Notes: a model not told the origin generated them from the letters alone. DNA of 64,000 bases from Tumebacillus sp. BK434 (GCF_004340785.1 NZ_SLXS01000009.1:50948-114947), one strand, 5' to 3'; shown: positions 7,231 through 15,635, counted from the stretch's first letter. Numbers and translations are program-made.

Positions 7231-7746
7231 ATGAATGTTGTGGTGAAGGAATACAACGATCATTGGAGACAAATGTTCAGCGAGGAAGCTCAAAAAATTA
7301 AAGATGTTTTTGGCGATGAGTTACTTGAGATTCATCATATTGGAAGCACCTCTGTTCCAGGATTACACGCCAAGCCCATTATCGATATCATGCCCGTCGT
7401 AACAGATATTGAAAGGGTCGATTTGTATAACGAACAAATGAATGGCCTTGGTTACGAGTGTATGGGCGAGTTGGGCATGAAGGGCAGAAGGTACTTCAGA
7501 AAAGGCGGAGATGATCGAACACATCATGTCCATATCTTTCAGATCGATAACAAGGAAGATATTTATCGCCATTTGGCTGTAAGAGACTACCTCCGTGCGC
7601 ATGTCGAAGAGGCAGTGAAGTACGGGAATTTGAAAGCAAATCTTGCAATAAAATTCCCTAAGAATATCGAAGCTTATATGGATGGTAAAGACGAATTTGT
7701 CAAAGAGTTAGAAAGAAAAGCGCTGGATTGGTATATGAATCGTTAA
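7231..7746 (+). CDS. GrpB family protein (UPF0157, nucleotidyltransferase-like)
   Basis: A 171-residue protein with the family signature IHHIGSTSVPGLHAKPIIDIM and a basic C-terminal half. GrpB/UPF0157 proteins have a nucleotidyltransferase-like fold and are also found fused to dephospho-CoA kinase; the reaction is unknown. TGAGGAGG nine bases before 7231 favours this start over 7210. Stand-alone gene. Confidence 0.8.
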   Translation: MNVVVKEYNDHWRQMFSEEAQKIKDVFGDELLEIHHIGSTSVPGLHAKPIIDIMPVVTDIERVDLYNEQMNGLGYECMGELGMKGRRYFRKGGDDRTHHVHIFQIDNKEDIYRHLAVRDYLRAHVEEAVKYGNLKANLAIKFPKNIEAYMDGKDEFVKELERKALDWYMNR

Positions 7747-7809
7747 GCAACTAACACTCTGGCGCTGTTAGATGGCAAGACTCAGGCATGCCAGGCTTGT
7801 CCTTGATAC

Positions 7810-7835
7810 GGCATAGGTGAACCGTACCGCAAGTA
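7810..7835 (+). repeat. Interspersed element, copy 4 (divergent)
   Basis: GGCATAGGTGAACCGTACC followed by GCAAGTA. It is the most diverged copy and has no nearby toxin gene. Confidence 0.45.
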
Positions 7836-7903
7836 GGGAAACCGTTTCATGAGCCGCGAATAAACAAGTGGAGAAGTCCGATCCCCTCGGTGAGATTTTA
7901 CTC

Positions 7904-7956
7904 TAGACAAGACACCAAATGGTGTCATATAATCAAAGCGTCACCAAATGGTGTCC
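7904..7956 (+). promoter_or_regulatory. ArsR-type promoter with two operators
   Basis: The -35 TAGACA (7904) and -10 TATAAT (7928-7933) are 18 bases apart. The inverted repeat GACACCAAATGGTGTC (7911-7926) fills the spacer, and a second, GTCACCAAATGGTGTC (7940-7955), follows the -10. This arrangement implies autorepression by the ArsR protein. The layout is almost identical to the promoter at 52574-52625. Confidence 0.7.
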
Positions 7957-8048
7957 AATCAGTTTGGTACCATGATGTGAAGGAACACAGCCCCGAGGAA
8001 AAATAATTGCTGAGTGGCCGCAGACTTTTGGGGTGGTGAGTGGGTGTT

Positions 8049-8378
8049 GTGAGTGAGAACAAACAATTGCGGGATGTGTTTGATGCGATTGCAGATCCAA
8101 CGAGGCGCCAACTGATCCGTCTGTTGGCAGAGTCGGAGGAGGTACCGCTGCATGAATTAACGGCACAGTTTGCAATGGGCCGTACAGCGGTATCTAAGCA
8201 TTTGACGATCCTGAAAGAGGCCGGACTGGTACTTGACCGAAAAGTCGGCAGAGAAACCCGATATCGGCTCAACGCCTCTCCGCTCAGAGAAATTCAAGAT
8301 TGGGTGGCTTTCTACAACCAGTTCTGGACTACGAATATGTTGCGCTTGCACAGACTGTTGGAGGACGAGGAAGAATGA
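8049..8378 (+). CDS. ArsR/SmtB family transcriptional repressor
   Basis: A 109-residue winged-helix protein, SENKQLRDVFDAIADPTRRQ then AVSKHLTILKEAGLV. It is of the type that usually precedes an AHSA1/SRPBCC gene (SdpR-like) and has no obvious metal-binding cysteines. The GTG at 8049 is chosen because GGGTGGTGAG lies about eight bases before it. It should bind the two ACCA-AA-TGGT operators in its own promoter. The following gene is not a SRPBCC protein, which is unusual. Confidence 0.82.
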   Translation: MSENKQLRDVFDAIADPTRRQLIRLLAESEEVPLHELTAQFAMGRTAVSKHLTILKEAGLVLDRKVGRETRYRLNASPLREIQDWVAFYNQFWTTNMLRLHRLLEDEEE

Positions 8379-8432
8379 TTGCAAGCGAACCGTTTGCAGC
8401 TTAGGAAAAAAGAGATAAGAGGAGCGATACAA

Positions 8433-8894
8433 ATGTCCTATATCGTTGATTTCAAAAACGTGTCTACGGTTGGCTTAGAATCATCACCTGTAGCAGAAGC
8501 GCTGGCTGGTTTGCGTGCGAATGAAGCCCGGTACCACATGAACAAATACAAGCATGAATTTACGGTTGTACCGGCTAGCGAAAGTCAGGAAGCACTGGAT
8601 TATGTGAACCGAATTTTGAAAGAACGTGACATTGAGTTTTCGGCCAAACCTTTAGAAACATCGAGTTTTCAAGTGGAAAATATCAAAATGACCTACGTCT
8701 TTTATGAGGATGGCCTTGGGCTCAACGTCATGTATACGGTTGATGACGGTAAGAAGCGGGCCGTTGGTTTTAAGCTTTCTGAGGGGATGGAAGTACCCAA
8801 GGAGTTAGAAGGAAAGTTTAAGTTTGCCAGACAGAAGTCGAAACTTGCTGGAACCATTCGGGGCTCGTTCTTTGTGATCAAAGGAGAATATTGA
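8433..8894 (+). CDS. Unrecognised 153-residue protein downstream of ArsR
   Basis: I do not recognise this family. The protein is soluble, mixed alpha/beta, with no signal peptide or membrane segment. Notable segments are ARYHMNKYKHEFTVV near residue 35 and VFYEDGLGLNVMYTVDDGKKRAVGF in the middle, followed by a basic C-terminal part. AAGAGGAGCG before 8433 is a good ribosome binding site. It lies 54 bases after arsR with no terminator between, so it is likely in that operon and under the same operators. A terminator follows at 8929-8957. Confidence 0.6.
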   Translation: MSYIVDFKNVSTVGLESSPVAEALAGLRANEARYHMNKYKHEFTVVPASESQEALDYVNRILKERDIEFSAKPLETSSFQVENIKMTYVFYEDGLGLNVMYTVDDGKKRAVGFKLSEGMEVPKELEGKFKFARQKSKLAGTIRGSFFVIKGEY

Positions 8895-8928
8895 AGGATC
8901 ATCTTGCTCCTTATTTGTACAAGGAAGA

Positions 8929-8957
8929 AAGACAAGCTATGAATAGCTTGTCTTTCC
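8929..8957. terminator. Bidirectional terminator
   Basis: GAAAGACAAGCTA / TAGCTTGTCTTTC stem between two convergent genes. Confidence 0.6.
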
Positions 8958-8965
8958 CTGCATAG

Positions 8966-9430
8966 TTATGCAGTTGTTGTTGTTGTTGTTGTGCTGCGCT
9001 CGATGACTTTGCCACTGAGGTTGATCGGCCCGACAACTTGTGCTGTCGAATTCGCAGTCGCGTTTTCGACGGTCAAGGTGTAGGAATGAGTGCCGGCGCG
9101 CGGGTTCAAGTCGATTGCTTGGAGAGCAACCGTGTAGAACTGTTCGGACCCGGTCGACTCCACGCCTTGTTGCGTGCGGAAGATCTCCACATTGTCCCGC
9201 AATACGCGAAACACCAGTTGCGCGATGTTACGAACGCCTTTTACGCCGACGGTTGCCAACAGCTCCACCGTGTTACGGCGTCCGGTCGTCGTTCCGCTTG
9301 GTACGGTCAGACGAATCGTGGCCAGACGCAGCCGACGCGGAGCACGCGGAATCGCAGTTGCAGTTCCGGTATTCGTACGGCTCCGCGGCTGGACAGCTTG
9401 GTAATCGCGAATTTGAACTTTTCTTGCCAT
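8966..9430 (-). CDS. Exosporium-like jelly-roll protein (ExsC-like)
   Basis: A 154-residue protein. After a short basic, Thr/Pro-rich N-terminus comes a beta-rich domain (LATIRLTVPSG..., VELLATVGVKG, QLVFRVLRDNVEIFRTQQGVEST, FYTVALQAIDLN) resembling Bacillus exosporium protein C and related spore-surface proteins. It ends in a run of eight Thr with a final Ala. There is no signal peptide, as expected for a protein assembled from the mother cell. GGAGGTG upstream fixes the start at 9430. The family assignment is from memory and moderate. It fits a spore former. Confidence 0.5.
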   Translation of the reverse strand: MARKVQIRDYQAVQPRSRTNTGTATAIPRAPRRLRLATIRLTVPSGTTTGRRNTVELLATVGVKGVRNIAQLVFRVLRDNVEIFRTQQGVESTGSEQFYTVALQAIDLNPRAGTHSYTLTVENATANSTAQVVGPINLSGKVIERSTTTTTTTA

Positions 9431-9564
9431 GGTAAACTTCACCTCCTGCAAACAGGGTATGAGGAGGGGCGAGTTTCGGTGTGGACAAGTATCGAACGTG
9501 ATTCGTCTATTTTATTGGTTTGATGGTTTTTGATTTCGATTCCGACAGCTGGGGAGTGGCACGA

Positions 9565-10167
9565 ATGGGAAACACCGACATCTTTGAAATGATGGCGAAG
9601 CGGTATGACACTTCTGAACGAGTCCACATTGCGAAGGTAGCATCAGATGCCATTCGTGAATATGTAGTGGATGCAAAAGACAAGAACGCGATAGATTTTG
9701 GGTGCGGAACGGGTCTTGTTGGAGTGAACTTATTAGATGACTTCAACTCGATTCTTTTTCTGGATACCTCACAAAATATGATCAATGAAATGAACCAAAA
9801 AATCACCGAATTTGAGATCCGGAATGCAGAGACGTTATGCTTTGATTTCGAAAAAGAGGGTCGATCTGATTTACATGCTGACTACATTTTCATGGCTCAG
9901 GTTCTCCTCCATATTGATCATATTGAAGTCGTGCTGTCGAGGCTGTATGAGGTTCTAAACGCAGGAGGGCATTTGCTGATCGTAGATTTTAATAAAAACG
10001 AAAACGTAGCCTCCGACAAGGTCCATAACGGATTTGATCAAGAAAACCTGATCGAACTGATGAGTAAGATCGGTTATCGAGAAATACAATCCAAAACGAT
10101 CTATTCGGGAAGTAAAATATTCATGAACCACGACGCATCTTTGTTTGTCCTTGATGCTCGAAAATAG
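9565..10167 (+). CDS. Class I SAM-dependent methyltransferase
   Basis: A 200-residue Rossmann-fold protein with motif I AIDFGCGTGLVGVNL near residues 40-54, an acidic motif II (LFLDTS) and a later ADYIFMAQVLLHI. The acceptor is unknown. GGGGAGTG nine bases before 9565 sets the start; the 15-residue longer frame lacks a ribosome binding site. The next gene follows by about 30 bases, so the two may be cotranscribed. Confidence 0.78.
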   Translation: MGNTDIFEMMAKRYDTSERVHIAKVASDAIREYVVDAKDKNAIDFGCGTGLVGVNLLDDFNSILFLDTSQNMINEMNQKITEFEIRNAETLCFDFEKEGRSDLHADYIFMAQVLLHIDHIEVVLSRLYEVLNAGGHLLIVDFNKNENVASDKVHNGFDQENLIELMSKIGYREIQSKTIYSGSKIFMNHDASLFVLDARK

Positions 10168-10198
10168 AGCAAGAGGGTGTAAGGAGGATACTTCTAGC

Positions 10199-10609
10199 GT
10201 GAAAGACATGAACAACTACAACACTTTTATCGAAGTGGCTGCAGACTGCCCGGTTGGAGTGGCTCAGATCCCAGTGACAAAGGGTGAGACGAAGACCATT
10301 CCCGTATTACAATACGAGTTGATTGCGAACCATCCTTACAAATACACACAAGAGGATGTACTATTTGAAGTATATGCTCTGCGCAATCAGATACCAGATG
10401 AACAAAGGCAAGCAGCGCGCGAGAAGTTTTTCTCCAAAGGGCAGCCTTGTCTTCGTACCTCGTCTTTATGTAAGCGCTACGGGTGGGGGATTCATCATGA
10501 TGCACAGGGCAAAGTGGCCCTGTACGCTGTCGAGTCTGATGAGTACAAGGAGTTCGTGAACGACAACGGGATAAAAAACGTCAAAGCAATGCGCTCTAGC
10601 CGCGCATAA
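10199..10609 (+). CDS. DUF6157 family protein
   Basis: A 136-residue protein matching DUF6157, with conserved FIEVAADCPVGVAQIP, ANHPYKYTQEDVLFEVYA, FFSKGQPCLR and KRYGWGIHHD. Function is unknown. The GTG at 10199 follows AAGGAGGA by eight bases and is preferred to the earlier ATG at 10145, which overlaps the methyltransferase. Probably the second gene of an operon with that methyltransferase; a terminator follows. Confidence 0.75.
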   Translation: MKDMNNYNTFIEVAADCPVGVAQIPVTKGETKTIPVLQYELIANHPYKYTQEDVLFEVYALRNQIPDEQRQAAREKFFSKGQPCLRTSSLCKRYGWGIHHDAQGKVALYAVESDEYKEFVNDNGIKNVKAMRSSRA

Positions 10610-10610
10610 C

Positions 10611-10648
10611 GAGATCTCCTTCGGCCATGTGCAAAGGAGGTCTTTTTC
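10611..10648 (+). terminator. Terminator after DUF6157 gene
   Basis: GATCTCCTT / AAGGAGGTC stem followed by TTTTTC. Confidence 0.55.
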
Positions 10649-10764
10649 AATTTGAAAGGGTTTCGTAGAAGGAAGGCCGCACCAACCTGACAGTTTGGTG
10701 CAGGAGATGCACGGCTCACTTCTGAAGAATGCAATATAGTGAAGACGAGAGGGTGATCGTGAGG

Positions 10765-11619
10765 ATGGATTGGGTAGCGCGAATGAATGAGGCGATTCGT
10801 TATATCGAAGAGCGGATCACGGAGGAAATCGAGTACGCCGAAGCAGCCAAAATCGCATGCTGCTCCACGTATCATTTCCAACGGATGTTTTCCTTTCTTA
10901 CAGAAGTTTCGCTGTCCGAGTACATTCGCAGACGGCGGCTCACGTTAGCGGCTTTTGAACTGCAGAGCAGCGATGTCAAGGTGATCGATCTGGCGCTCAA
11001 GTATGGCTATGACTCCCCCGAGGCCTTTACCCGTGCGTTTCAAAAAGTACATGGCACCACGCCGACGGCCGCCCGCAGCGCGGGGACGAAACTCAAAGCC
11101 TACCCGCGAATGTCCTTTCAACTCTCAATCAAAGGAGTTGCGGAAATGGATTACAGAATCGAAGCATGCGGTCCGTTCTCAATTGTCGGCATCAAGAATC
11201 GTGTCAACACGGAACAGGCTTTTGACGAGGTCCCCAAGATCTGGGCAAGTGCAGGGGAGAGGGGGATTTTCGGGCAGCTCTGGGAGGTCCGCAATGCTGA
11301 CCACATGATGCGGGGCATTTTGGGTGTCTGTGCGAATGGGGAATTTGGAAAGAATGAAGAATTTGACTACATCATGGCGATCGCTTCTGAACAAGCACCA
11401 CCGGAAGGGATGGTCAGAATGGAGTTTCCGGAAGCGACTTGGGCGGTTTTTGAAGCGCCTGGATCTCCAGATCAACTTCAAGACATCTGGAAACGTCTGT
11501 ACACGGAGTGGGTGCCCGTCTCCGCCTATGAGCTTGCTTACTTGCCGGCCATCGAATGCTACCTGCCCATCGAGGAAAATAAGAACGAGTTATGGGTGCC
11601 GGTCGTAAAAAAACGGTGA
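10765..11619 (+). CDS. AraC family regulator with GyrI-like effector domain
   Basis: A 284-residue protein. An N-terminal AraC double HTH (about 1-105; [35 protein letters not shown]) is joined to a C-terminal GyrI/Rob-type small-molecule-binding domain (about 120-284; WAVFEAPGSPDQLQDIWKRLYTEW). Such proteins often respond to lipophilic drugs or signals. A close paralogue lies at 37750-38622 on the other strand. The start at 10765 (MDWVARM) follows GTGAGG. Stand-alone. Confidence 0.8.
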   Translation: MDWVARMNEAIRYIEERITEEIEYAEAAKIACCSTYHFQRMFSFLTEVSLSEYIRRRRLTLAAFELQSSDVKVIDLALKYGYDSPEAFTRAFQKVHGTTPTAARSAGTKLKAYPRMSFQLSIKGVAEMDYRIEACGPFSIVGIKNRVNTEQAFDEVPKIWASAGERGIFGQLWEVRNADHMMRGILGVCANGEFGKNEEFDYIMAIASEQAPPEGMVRMEFPEATWAVFEAPGSPDQLQDIWKRLYTEWVPVSAYELAYLPAIECYLPIEENKNELWVPVVKKR

Positions 11620-11653
11620 GCGTCGAAGCTCTGACATTCATGAGGTGTGAAGA

Positions 11654-11681
11654 TTGTCACAAGCAACGCACACGCTAAATT
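11654..11681 (+). promoter_or_regulatory. Candidate promoter of orphan RNA element
   Basis: TTGTCA (11654-11659) and TAAATT (11676-11681) with 16-base spacing, directly before the segment that matches the antitoxin-RNA region at 745-820. Confidence 0.25.
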
Positions 11682-11687
11682 ACCCGG

Positions 11688-11764
11688 CAAGGGTGTCGGC
11701 TCATAACTGTTGCGAAATAGATCGCCGGAGTTAGCAACTCGTAGGGCGATCTATTTCATTTCAG
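11688..11764 (+). ncRNA. Orphan copy of antitoxin-RNA-like element and terminator
   Basis: The segment CAAGGGTGTCGGCTCATA, then the hairpin AAATAGATCGCCGGAG ... GGGCGATCTATTT, matches 748-818 closely. There is no toxin gene opposite: the LytTR regulator ends at 11769 instead. It may be a relic of a lost toxin-antitoxin module that now acts as a terminator for the convergent regulator gene. Confidence 0.35.
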
Positions 11765-11768
11765 TTGA

Positions 11769-12491
11769 TTAGAAATTGATTCGCTTATAGAATTGCGTAA
11801 TCATGTTGCGGCTCACATAGGCAACTTCCGGCAAGCCGTCAAATGTCACCATGTAGGTTTGACCTGATGGCGAGATCGTTTTGACATGATTTAAGTTGAT
11901 CAAAAAACTTCGATGAGAGCGGAAGAAGATCGAGCGATTCACGCGTTCTTCCAACGTTTTCAACGTTTCAAATACTTGAATCTGTTTCCTTGGACCCTCT
12001 TTCAGATAAATCGTCGACGCTTTGGAGTCTGCCGCAATGAACCCGATCTGATTTTGATCGATTAACTCGATTCCCCGGTTGGTCTTGATCCCCAATCGGC
12101 TTGTCTCCGCTTGTTGCATGGAATCTTTCATCCGTGTCTGTTCGATTTTCCGTAGACATTTATAAAGCCTTTCCTCACGAAAGGGTTTGATCAGATAGTC
12201 TGTCGCATCCACATCATACGCTTGTGAGCCATAGTCTGTAGAAACGGTGATAAATACGATGCAAAGTTCGGGGAATACATGGCGCAACTGTTTGGAAGCG
12301 GTAAGGCCGTCCCCGTCGGGCATGTCAATGTCGAGAAACAATACATCTGGTCGAAGCGATTGAACACGTTCTTTTGCTTGCTTGCCGGTTGCTGCTTCAG
12401 CTACGACATCCATCAGATTTTCGTTCAAAAATGCTGCCAGTTCGCTGCGGACTTTTGGATCGTCATCGGCTACTACCACTTTTAGAGACAT
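11769..12491 (-). CDS. LytTR family response regulator
   Basis: A 240-residue protein. The receiver domain covers 1-120 with acidic pocket DDD (9-11) and phospho-acceptor Asp54 (FLDIDMP). The LytTR DNA-binding domain covers about 140-238 (FFRSHRSFLINLNHVKTI). It pairs with the sensor kinase encoded 12 bases upstream on the same strand. By analogy with AgrA/NatR-type systems it likely activates transport or peptide genes, but no such target lies nearby. Confidence 0.85.
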   Translation of the reverse strand: MSLKVVVADDDPKVRSELAAFLNENLMDVVAEAATGKQAKERVQSLRPDVLFLDIDMPDGDGLTASKQLRHVFPELCIVFITVSTDYGSQAYDVDATDYLIKPFREERLYKCLRKIEQTRMKDSMQQAETSRLGIKTNRGIELIDQNQIGFIAADSKASTIYLKEGPRKQIQVFETLKTLEERVNRSIFFRSHRSFLINLNHVKTISPSGQTYMVTFDGLPEVAYVSRNMITQFYKRINF

Positions 12492-12503
12492 CAGGCACCT
12501 CCA

Positions 12504-13814
12504 TTACGTGATGATCGGCAAGAACAGGTAAATCGTTGTGCCTTCGTTTCGCGCACTTTCTACTTCGATCTGACCTTCATATTTTACTGACAGCCGCTTT
12601 ACGATCGATAAGCCAATTCCAGTATGATCTTCTTTCGAGGTATGTCCCTCAAGAAATATCGCATCTCTGTCCTGCTCAGAGAGAAACGAATTTGCGTTAT
12701 AGACCTTAAAAACCACCATGCTCTGTAACAGACGCTCCACAGAAAGTTTTATATATCGCTTCTCCACCTCCGCTTTTCTCTCTTCCTCGATCGCATTGTC
12801 CACTAAGTTCCCAATGACCTGAATTAACTCATACGATCTCATCTGCATCTGAGGGATTGTCGTCTGCACATCGAATTCGAGCTGAATCCGGGATTGATTG
12901 GCAAGCTCAGCTTTTGCTAACAACAAGCAAGCTAAGGGTAGGTGGCCAATATTTACTAGATTTTGTGCAAGGCGAACTTCTACGGAATATTCTCTCAGGT
13001 ACTCAATCGCTTCTTCAAACTTTTGCTCTTGCAAGAGATTGGAGACGACATAGATCTGATTGACATGATCATGTCGATGGGAACGGATGATATCCATCAG
13101 GTTTTTCATATTCTCTACATAGACGTTTTCCACCGATGATACGCTCTGTTTCTCAATCATCTTTGCAAAGGAGACGAGCATGAAGATGCCGATAAACAAA
13201 ATGATAAAAACAACGTAGGTAACCGTTTTATACAAACCCAAGTTCAAAAAAGTGCCTAAAAACTCTGTGCTTGTCGATAAGATGAGTAAAAACAATACCA
13301 GAAACAGGATACAGATATTCTCCGATAATCTTCTAAATTCGTCGTTTTGATGATAGATCCACCGCGAAAGGGAGATCTCGAAATAGGAAAGGAAAAGGCC
13401 GGTAAGTAAGGAGAGAACGTTTAGTACGAAACTCAAGATCACGAATTGATCTTCGTGGTCCAATCGATTCAAAACGCTCTCGATCGGAAAGATCGAGACA
13501 GAGTCCAAGAGGTATAAAAAAAGCGTTTCCTTTGCCAAGCTCAAGACGAGATAGAATAAGGCAATGATCAGGCTTACTCGATTGGAATACCGGAAGCAGG
13601 CTTTGATCATGAGAAAAAATAAGAAAATATTTGCACATGACCGAAGTGGCAAGGTAGGCAGGAAAGCATAAGTCGCATAGGCGGCCAGGCTAAACAAAAG
13701 ACAGACAACAAGATGTCTTGCTGCACGCGTACGCCAGCTCAATCCAACAATCGTTAAGAAGAGGTACCAGTTCACAATCGCTTCTGGTAAGGAACCCAGA
13801 ATGTAGATGTACAT
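12504..13814 (-). CDS. GHKL-type sensor histidine kinase
   Basis: A 436-residue protein with about six transmembrane helices in residues 1-215, then a cytoplasmic dimerisation helix carrying HRHDHVNQI (His248 or His250 as phosphoacceptor) and a GHKL ATPase domain with VDNAIEEE and GIGLSIVKR. The organisation is that of AgrC/NatK-type kinases with an integral membrane sensor. It is the first gene of a two-gene operon with the LytTR regulator. The start at 13814 has GGGGTCAC upstream. Confidence 0.83.
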   Translation of the reverse strand: MYIYILGSLPEAIVNWYLFLTIVGLSWRTRAARHLVVCLLFSLAAYATYAFLPTLPLRSCANIFLFFLMIKACFRYSNRVSLIIALFYLVLSLAKETLFLYLLDSVSIFPIESVLNRLDHEDQFVILSFVLNVLSLLTGLFLSYFEISLSRWIYHQNDEFRRLSENICILFLVLFLLILSTSTEFLGTFLNLGLYKTVTYVVFIILFIGIFMLVSFAKMIEKQSVSSVENVYVENMKNLMDIIRSHRHDHVNQIYVVSNLLQEQKFEEAIEYLREYSVEVRLAQNLVNIGHLPLACLLLAKAELANQSRIQLEFDVQTTIPQMQMRSYELIQVIGNLVDNAIEEERKAEVEKRYIKLSVERLLQSMVVFKVYNANSFLSEQDRDAIFLEGHTSKEDHTGIGLSIVKRLSVKYEGQIEVESARNEGTTIYLFLPIIT

Positions 13815-14201
13815 AGTGACCCCCTAAAATTTATATTTTTACGAAATTATTTCCTGAGATCAATAATATCAAGTAAAAGGAAATATGTACATGTAAAAAA
13901 TCATTCCATTCATTCCTTTTATGATTCATTCGCGCGAGAATTCCACCCTCTCGTTTCGAATTTCTTTAACTCGCGCTCGTTCCGATCTATATTTTAATCA
14001 ACCAAAAGGTGTCAGATTTCCAGCGGCCACGCAACCGAAACGACAGGTTCATACCTGGACTGCTCAAAGGGAAGAGCGGGAAAACGGATCTGGAAATGGC
14101 AGCCTTCTTGCTGGAAGGTGAACACGTTTGGTGGACAGTCGGGGGATAGGGAAGCCAGGAATCGCACTCGTTTTCAATTCAAAACCAAAGGAGATGTTGA
14201 C
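13815..14201. other. Non-coding stretch between kinase operon and secreted protein gene
   Basis: This 387-base region holds divergent promoters. The first ~100 bases are AT-rich. The rest (about 13990-14180) is GC-rich with short inverted repeats such as CCTTC/GAAGG around 14103-14118. A 66-codon frame at 13921-14121 has no family resemblance and no clear ribosome binding site. I recognise no riboswitch class here. Confidence 0.3.
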
Positions 14202-14687
14202 ATGAAAAAATCTTTGCTCTGCGCAACCGCTCTTGCAGCAGCCATGACCCTGATCACCGCCCCGGCCTCGGCGGCTACTTCCTACTGGGAGTATGAAGAT
14301 AACTCCGTATACGGCTCGAACACCAACAACACCTTTACCTCCCCGCAGGTGATCTACATGAACCTTGGCGACACCGGCAGCGGTTATATCAAGCGCAGCG
14401 GCGACGTTGACGTATGGAAGTTCCAACCGAAGATGGGCAGTACTACCTACGTTGGTCGCAACGCGAAAATCAACCTGTCCGTTCCGCCGAATCTGAACGG
14501 AGTGCTCGAGATCTGGAGCCCGGATGGTTTGACCCTGATCCAAAAAGTGGATGCCAATGGCGCGGGCGGCGCTGAATCATACACCATGACGATGAGCCAG
14601 AACGTTTGGTACAACATCAAGGTGTACGGCAATGGCACCTCGTATGACCCGAATTTCAACTACACCTTATCGGTGACCCTCCTATAA
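14202..14687 (+). CDS. Secreted protein with PPC-like beta domain
   Basis: A 161-residue protein with a clear Sec signal peptide (MKKSLLCATALAAAMTLITA, cleavage after PASA). The mature part (SGYIKRSGDVDVWKFQP, GVLEIWSPDGLTLIQKVDANG, NVWYNIKVYGNGTSYDPNFNYTLSV) resembles the bacterial pre-peptidase C-terminal domain found alone or at the ends of secreted hydrolases. It is not attached to an enzyme here. AAAGGAG seven bases before 14202 fixes the start. A long GC-rich leader precedes it. Confidence 0.7.
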   Translation: MKKSLLCATALAAAMTLITAPASAATSYWEYEDNSVYGSNTNNTFTSPQVIYMNLGDTGSGYIKRSGDVDVWKFQPKMGSTTYVGRNAKINLSVPPNLNGVLEIWSPDGLTLIQKVDANGAGGAESYTMTMSQNVWYNIKVYGNGTSYDPNFNYTLSVTLL

Positions 14688-14734
14688 TTACGAAAAAAGG
14701 GACACTTTTTCACAAGCGTCCTTTCAGTTCGCAG

Positions 14735-14778
14735 ACAAACGCCCTCGTTGTTCAAACAACACGAGGGCGTTTGTTATT
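14735..14778 (+). terminator. Terminator after secreted protein gene
   Basis: Fourteen-base perfect arms ACAAACGCCCTCGT / ACGAGGGCGTTTGT followed by TATTTG. Confidence 0.6.
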
Positions 14779-14883
14779 TGTATATGCCAGATGGAGAGAA
14801 TGCCCCTCAGAAAAGGGGTCTTTGTACTTGGTCACGAATAGGAACTTGGAATTTTAAAACATGACGTGTGGAGGAAGCGGCAG

Positions 14884-15549
14884 ATGTCCACGAAAGAATC
14901 CGAAAGGCAATTTCCGAAGTCAAAAGGGGTCGTTATGACGACGACAGGCGGCAGCATCTCTGTTGTGCCCGCGAACGAGGCGTCATGGGAAGACCTTGAG
15001 GCTGTACTAGGCGCTGCCAGGTGCCACTCAGGCCGGTGCTATTGTCAGCGGTACAAGATCCCGGTCTCGAAGTGGAACCAGATTGACGACGACGAACGCG
15101 CCTTCCTGCTGCGCGCCGAGACCAACTGCGGGAACCCGGAGGCGGGCACAACCAGCGGACTTCTCGCATATCTCGACGATGAGCCAGTCGGGTGGTGCGC
15201 GATTGAGCCCCGGATTGCCTACAAAAAGCTGTCCAGCAGCCGAGTCCCGTGGGCGGGACGGAACGAGGATAAGCAAGATGAAGGCGTTTGGGCCATCACC
15301 TGTTTCTTGATTCGCAACGGGTATCGCCGGCGCGGGATCACCTATGAGCTCACGCGCGCTGCCGTCGAATTCGCTCGGAAGCGGGGCGCTCGCGCTGTTG
15401 AGGGCTACCCGATGATCACCGTACCTGATAAGGAAATCACTTGGGGGGAACTCCACGTTGGTAGTCGCAACGCGTTCGCCGCAGCCGGATTCCGTGAGGT
15501 GACCAGACCCACTGAGCGTCGAGTTGTGATGCGCCTCGATCTGGAGTAG
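14884..15549 (+). CDS. GNAT family N-acetyltransferase
   Basis: A 221-residue protein. The acetyl-CoA-binding motif lies in FLIRNGYRRRGITYELTRAAVEFARKRG and the C-terminus has NAFAAAGFREV. It has a Cys-rich stretch (RCHSGRCYCQRYK) near residue 35, seen in a subgroup of GNATs common in Actinobacteria. The codons are GC-rich relative to the neighbours, so transfer is possible. GGAGGAAGCGG before 14884 suggests this start. The substrate is unknown. Confidence 0.75.
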   Translation: MSTKESERQFPKSKGVVMTTTGGSISVVPANEASWEDLEAVLGAARCHSGRCYCQRYKIPVSKWNQIDDDERAFLLRAETNCGNPEAGTTSGLLAYLDDEPVGWCAIEPRIAYKKLSSSRVPWAGRNEDKQDEGVWAITCFLIRNGYRRRGITYELTRAAVEFARKRGARAVEGYPMITVPDKEITWGELHVGSRNAFAAAGFREVTRPTERRVVMRLDLE

Positions 15550-15586
15550 ATCGCCGCGTTGGAAATCTGGCGCTTACAGTCAGCGC

Positions 15587-15617
15587 GGTGTGCCGTGTCA
15601 GAATCACACCTTTTTTG
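15587..15617 (+). terminator. Terminator after GNAT gene
   Basis: GGTGTG / CACACC stem followed directly by TTTTTTG. Confidence 0.5.
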
Positions 15618-15635
15618 TGCGGTTTCGAAAATAAG

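Noticed and set aside
13921..14121. 66-codon ORF before the secreted protein
   Set aside because: Basic, low-complexity translation without family match or ribosome binding site; more likely leader RNA.
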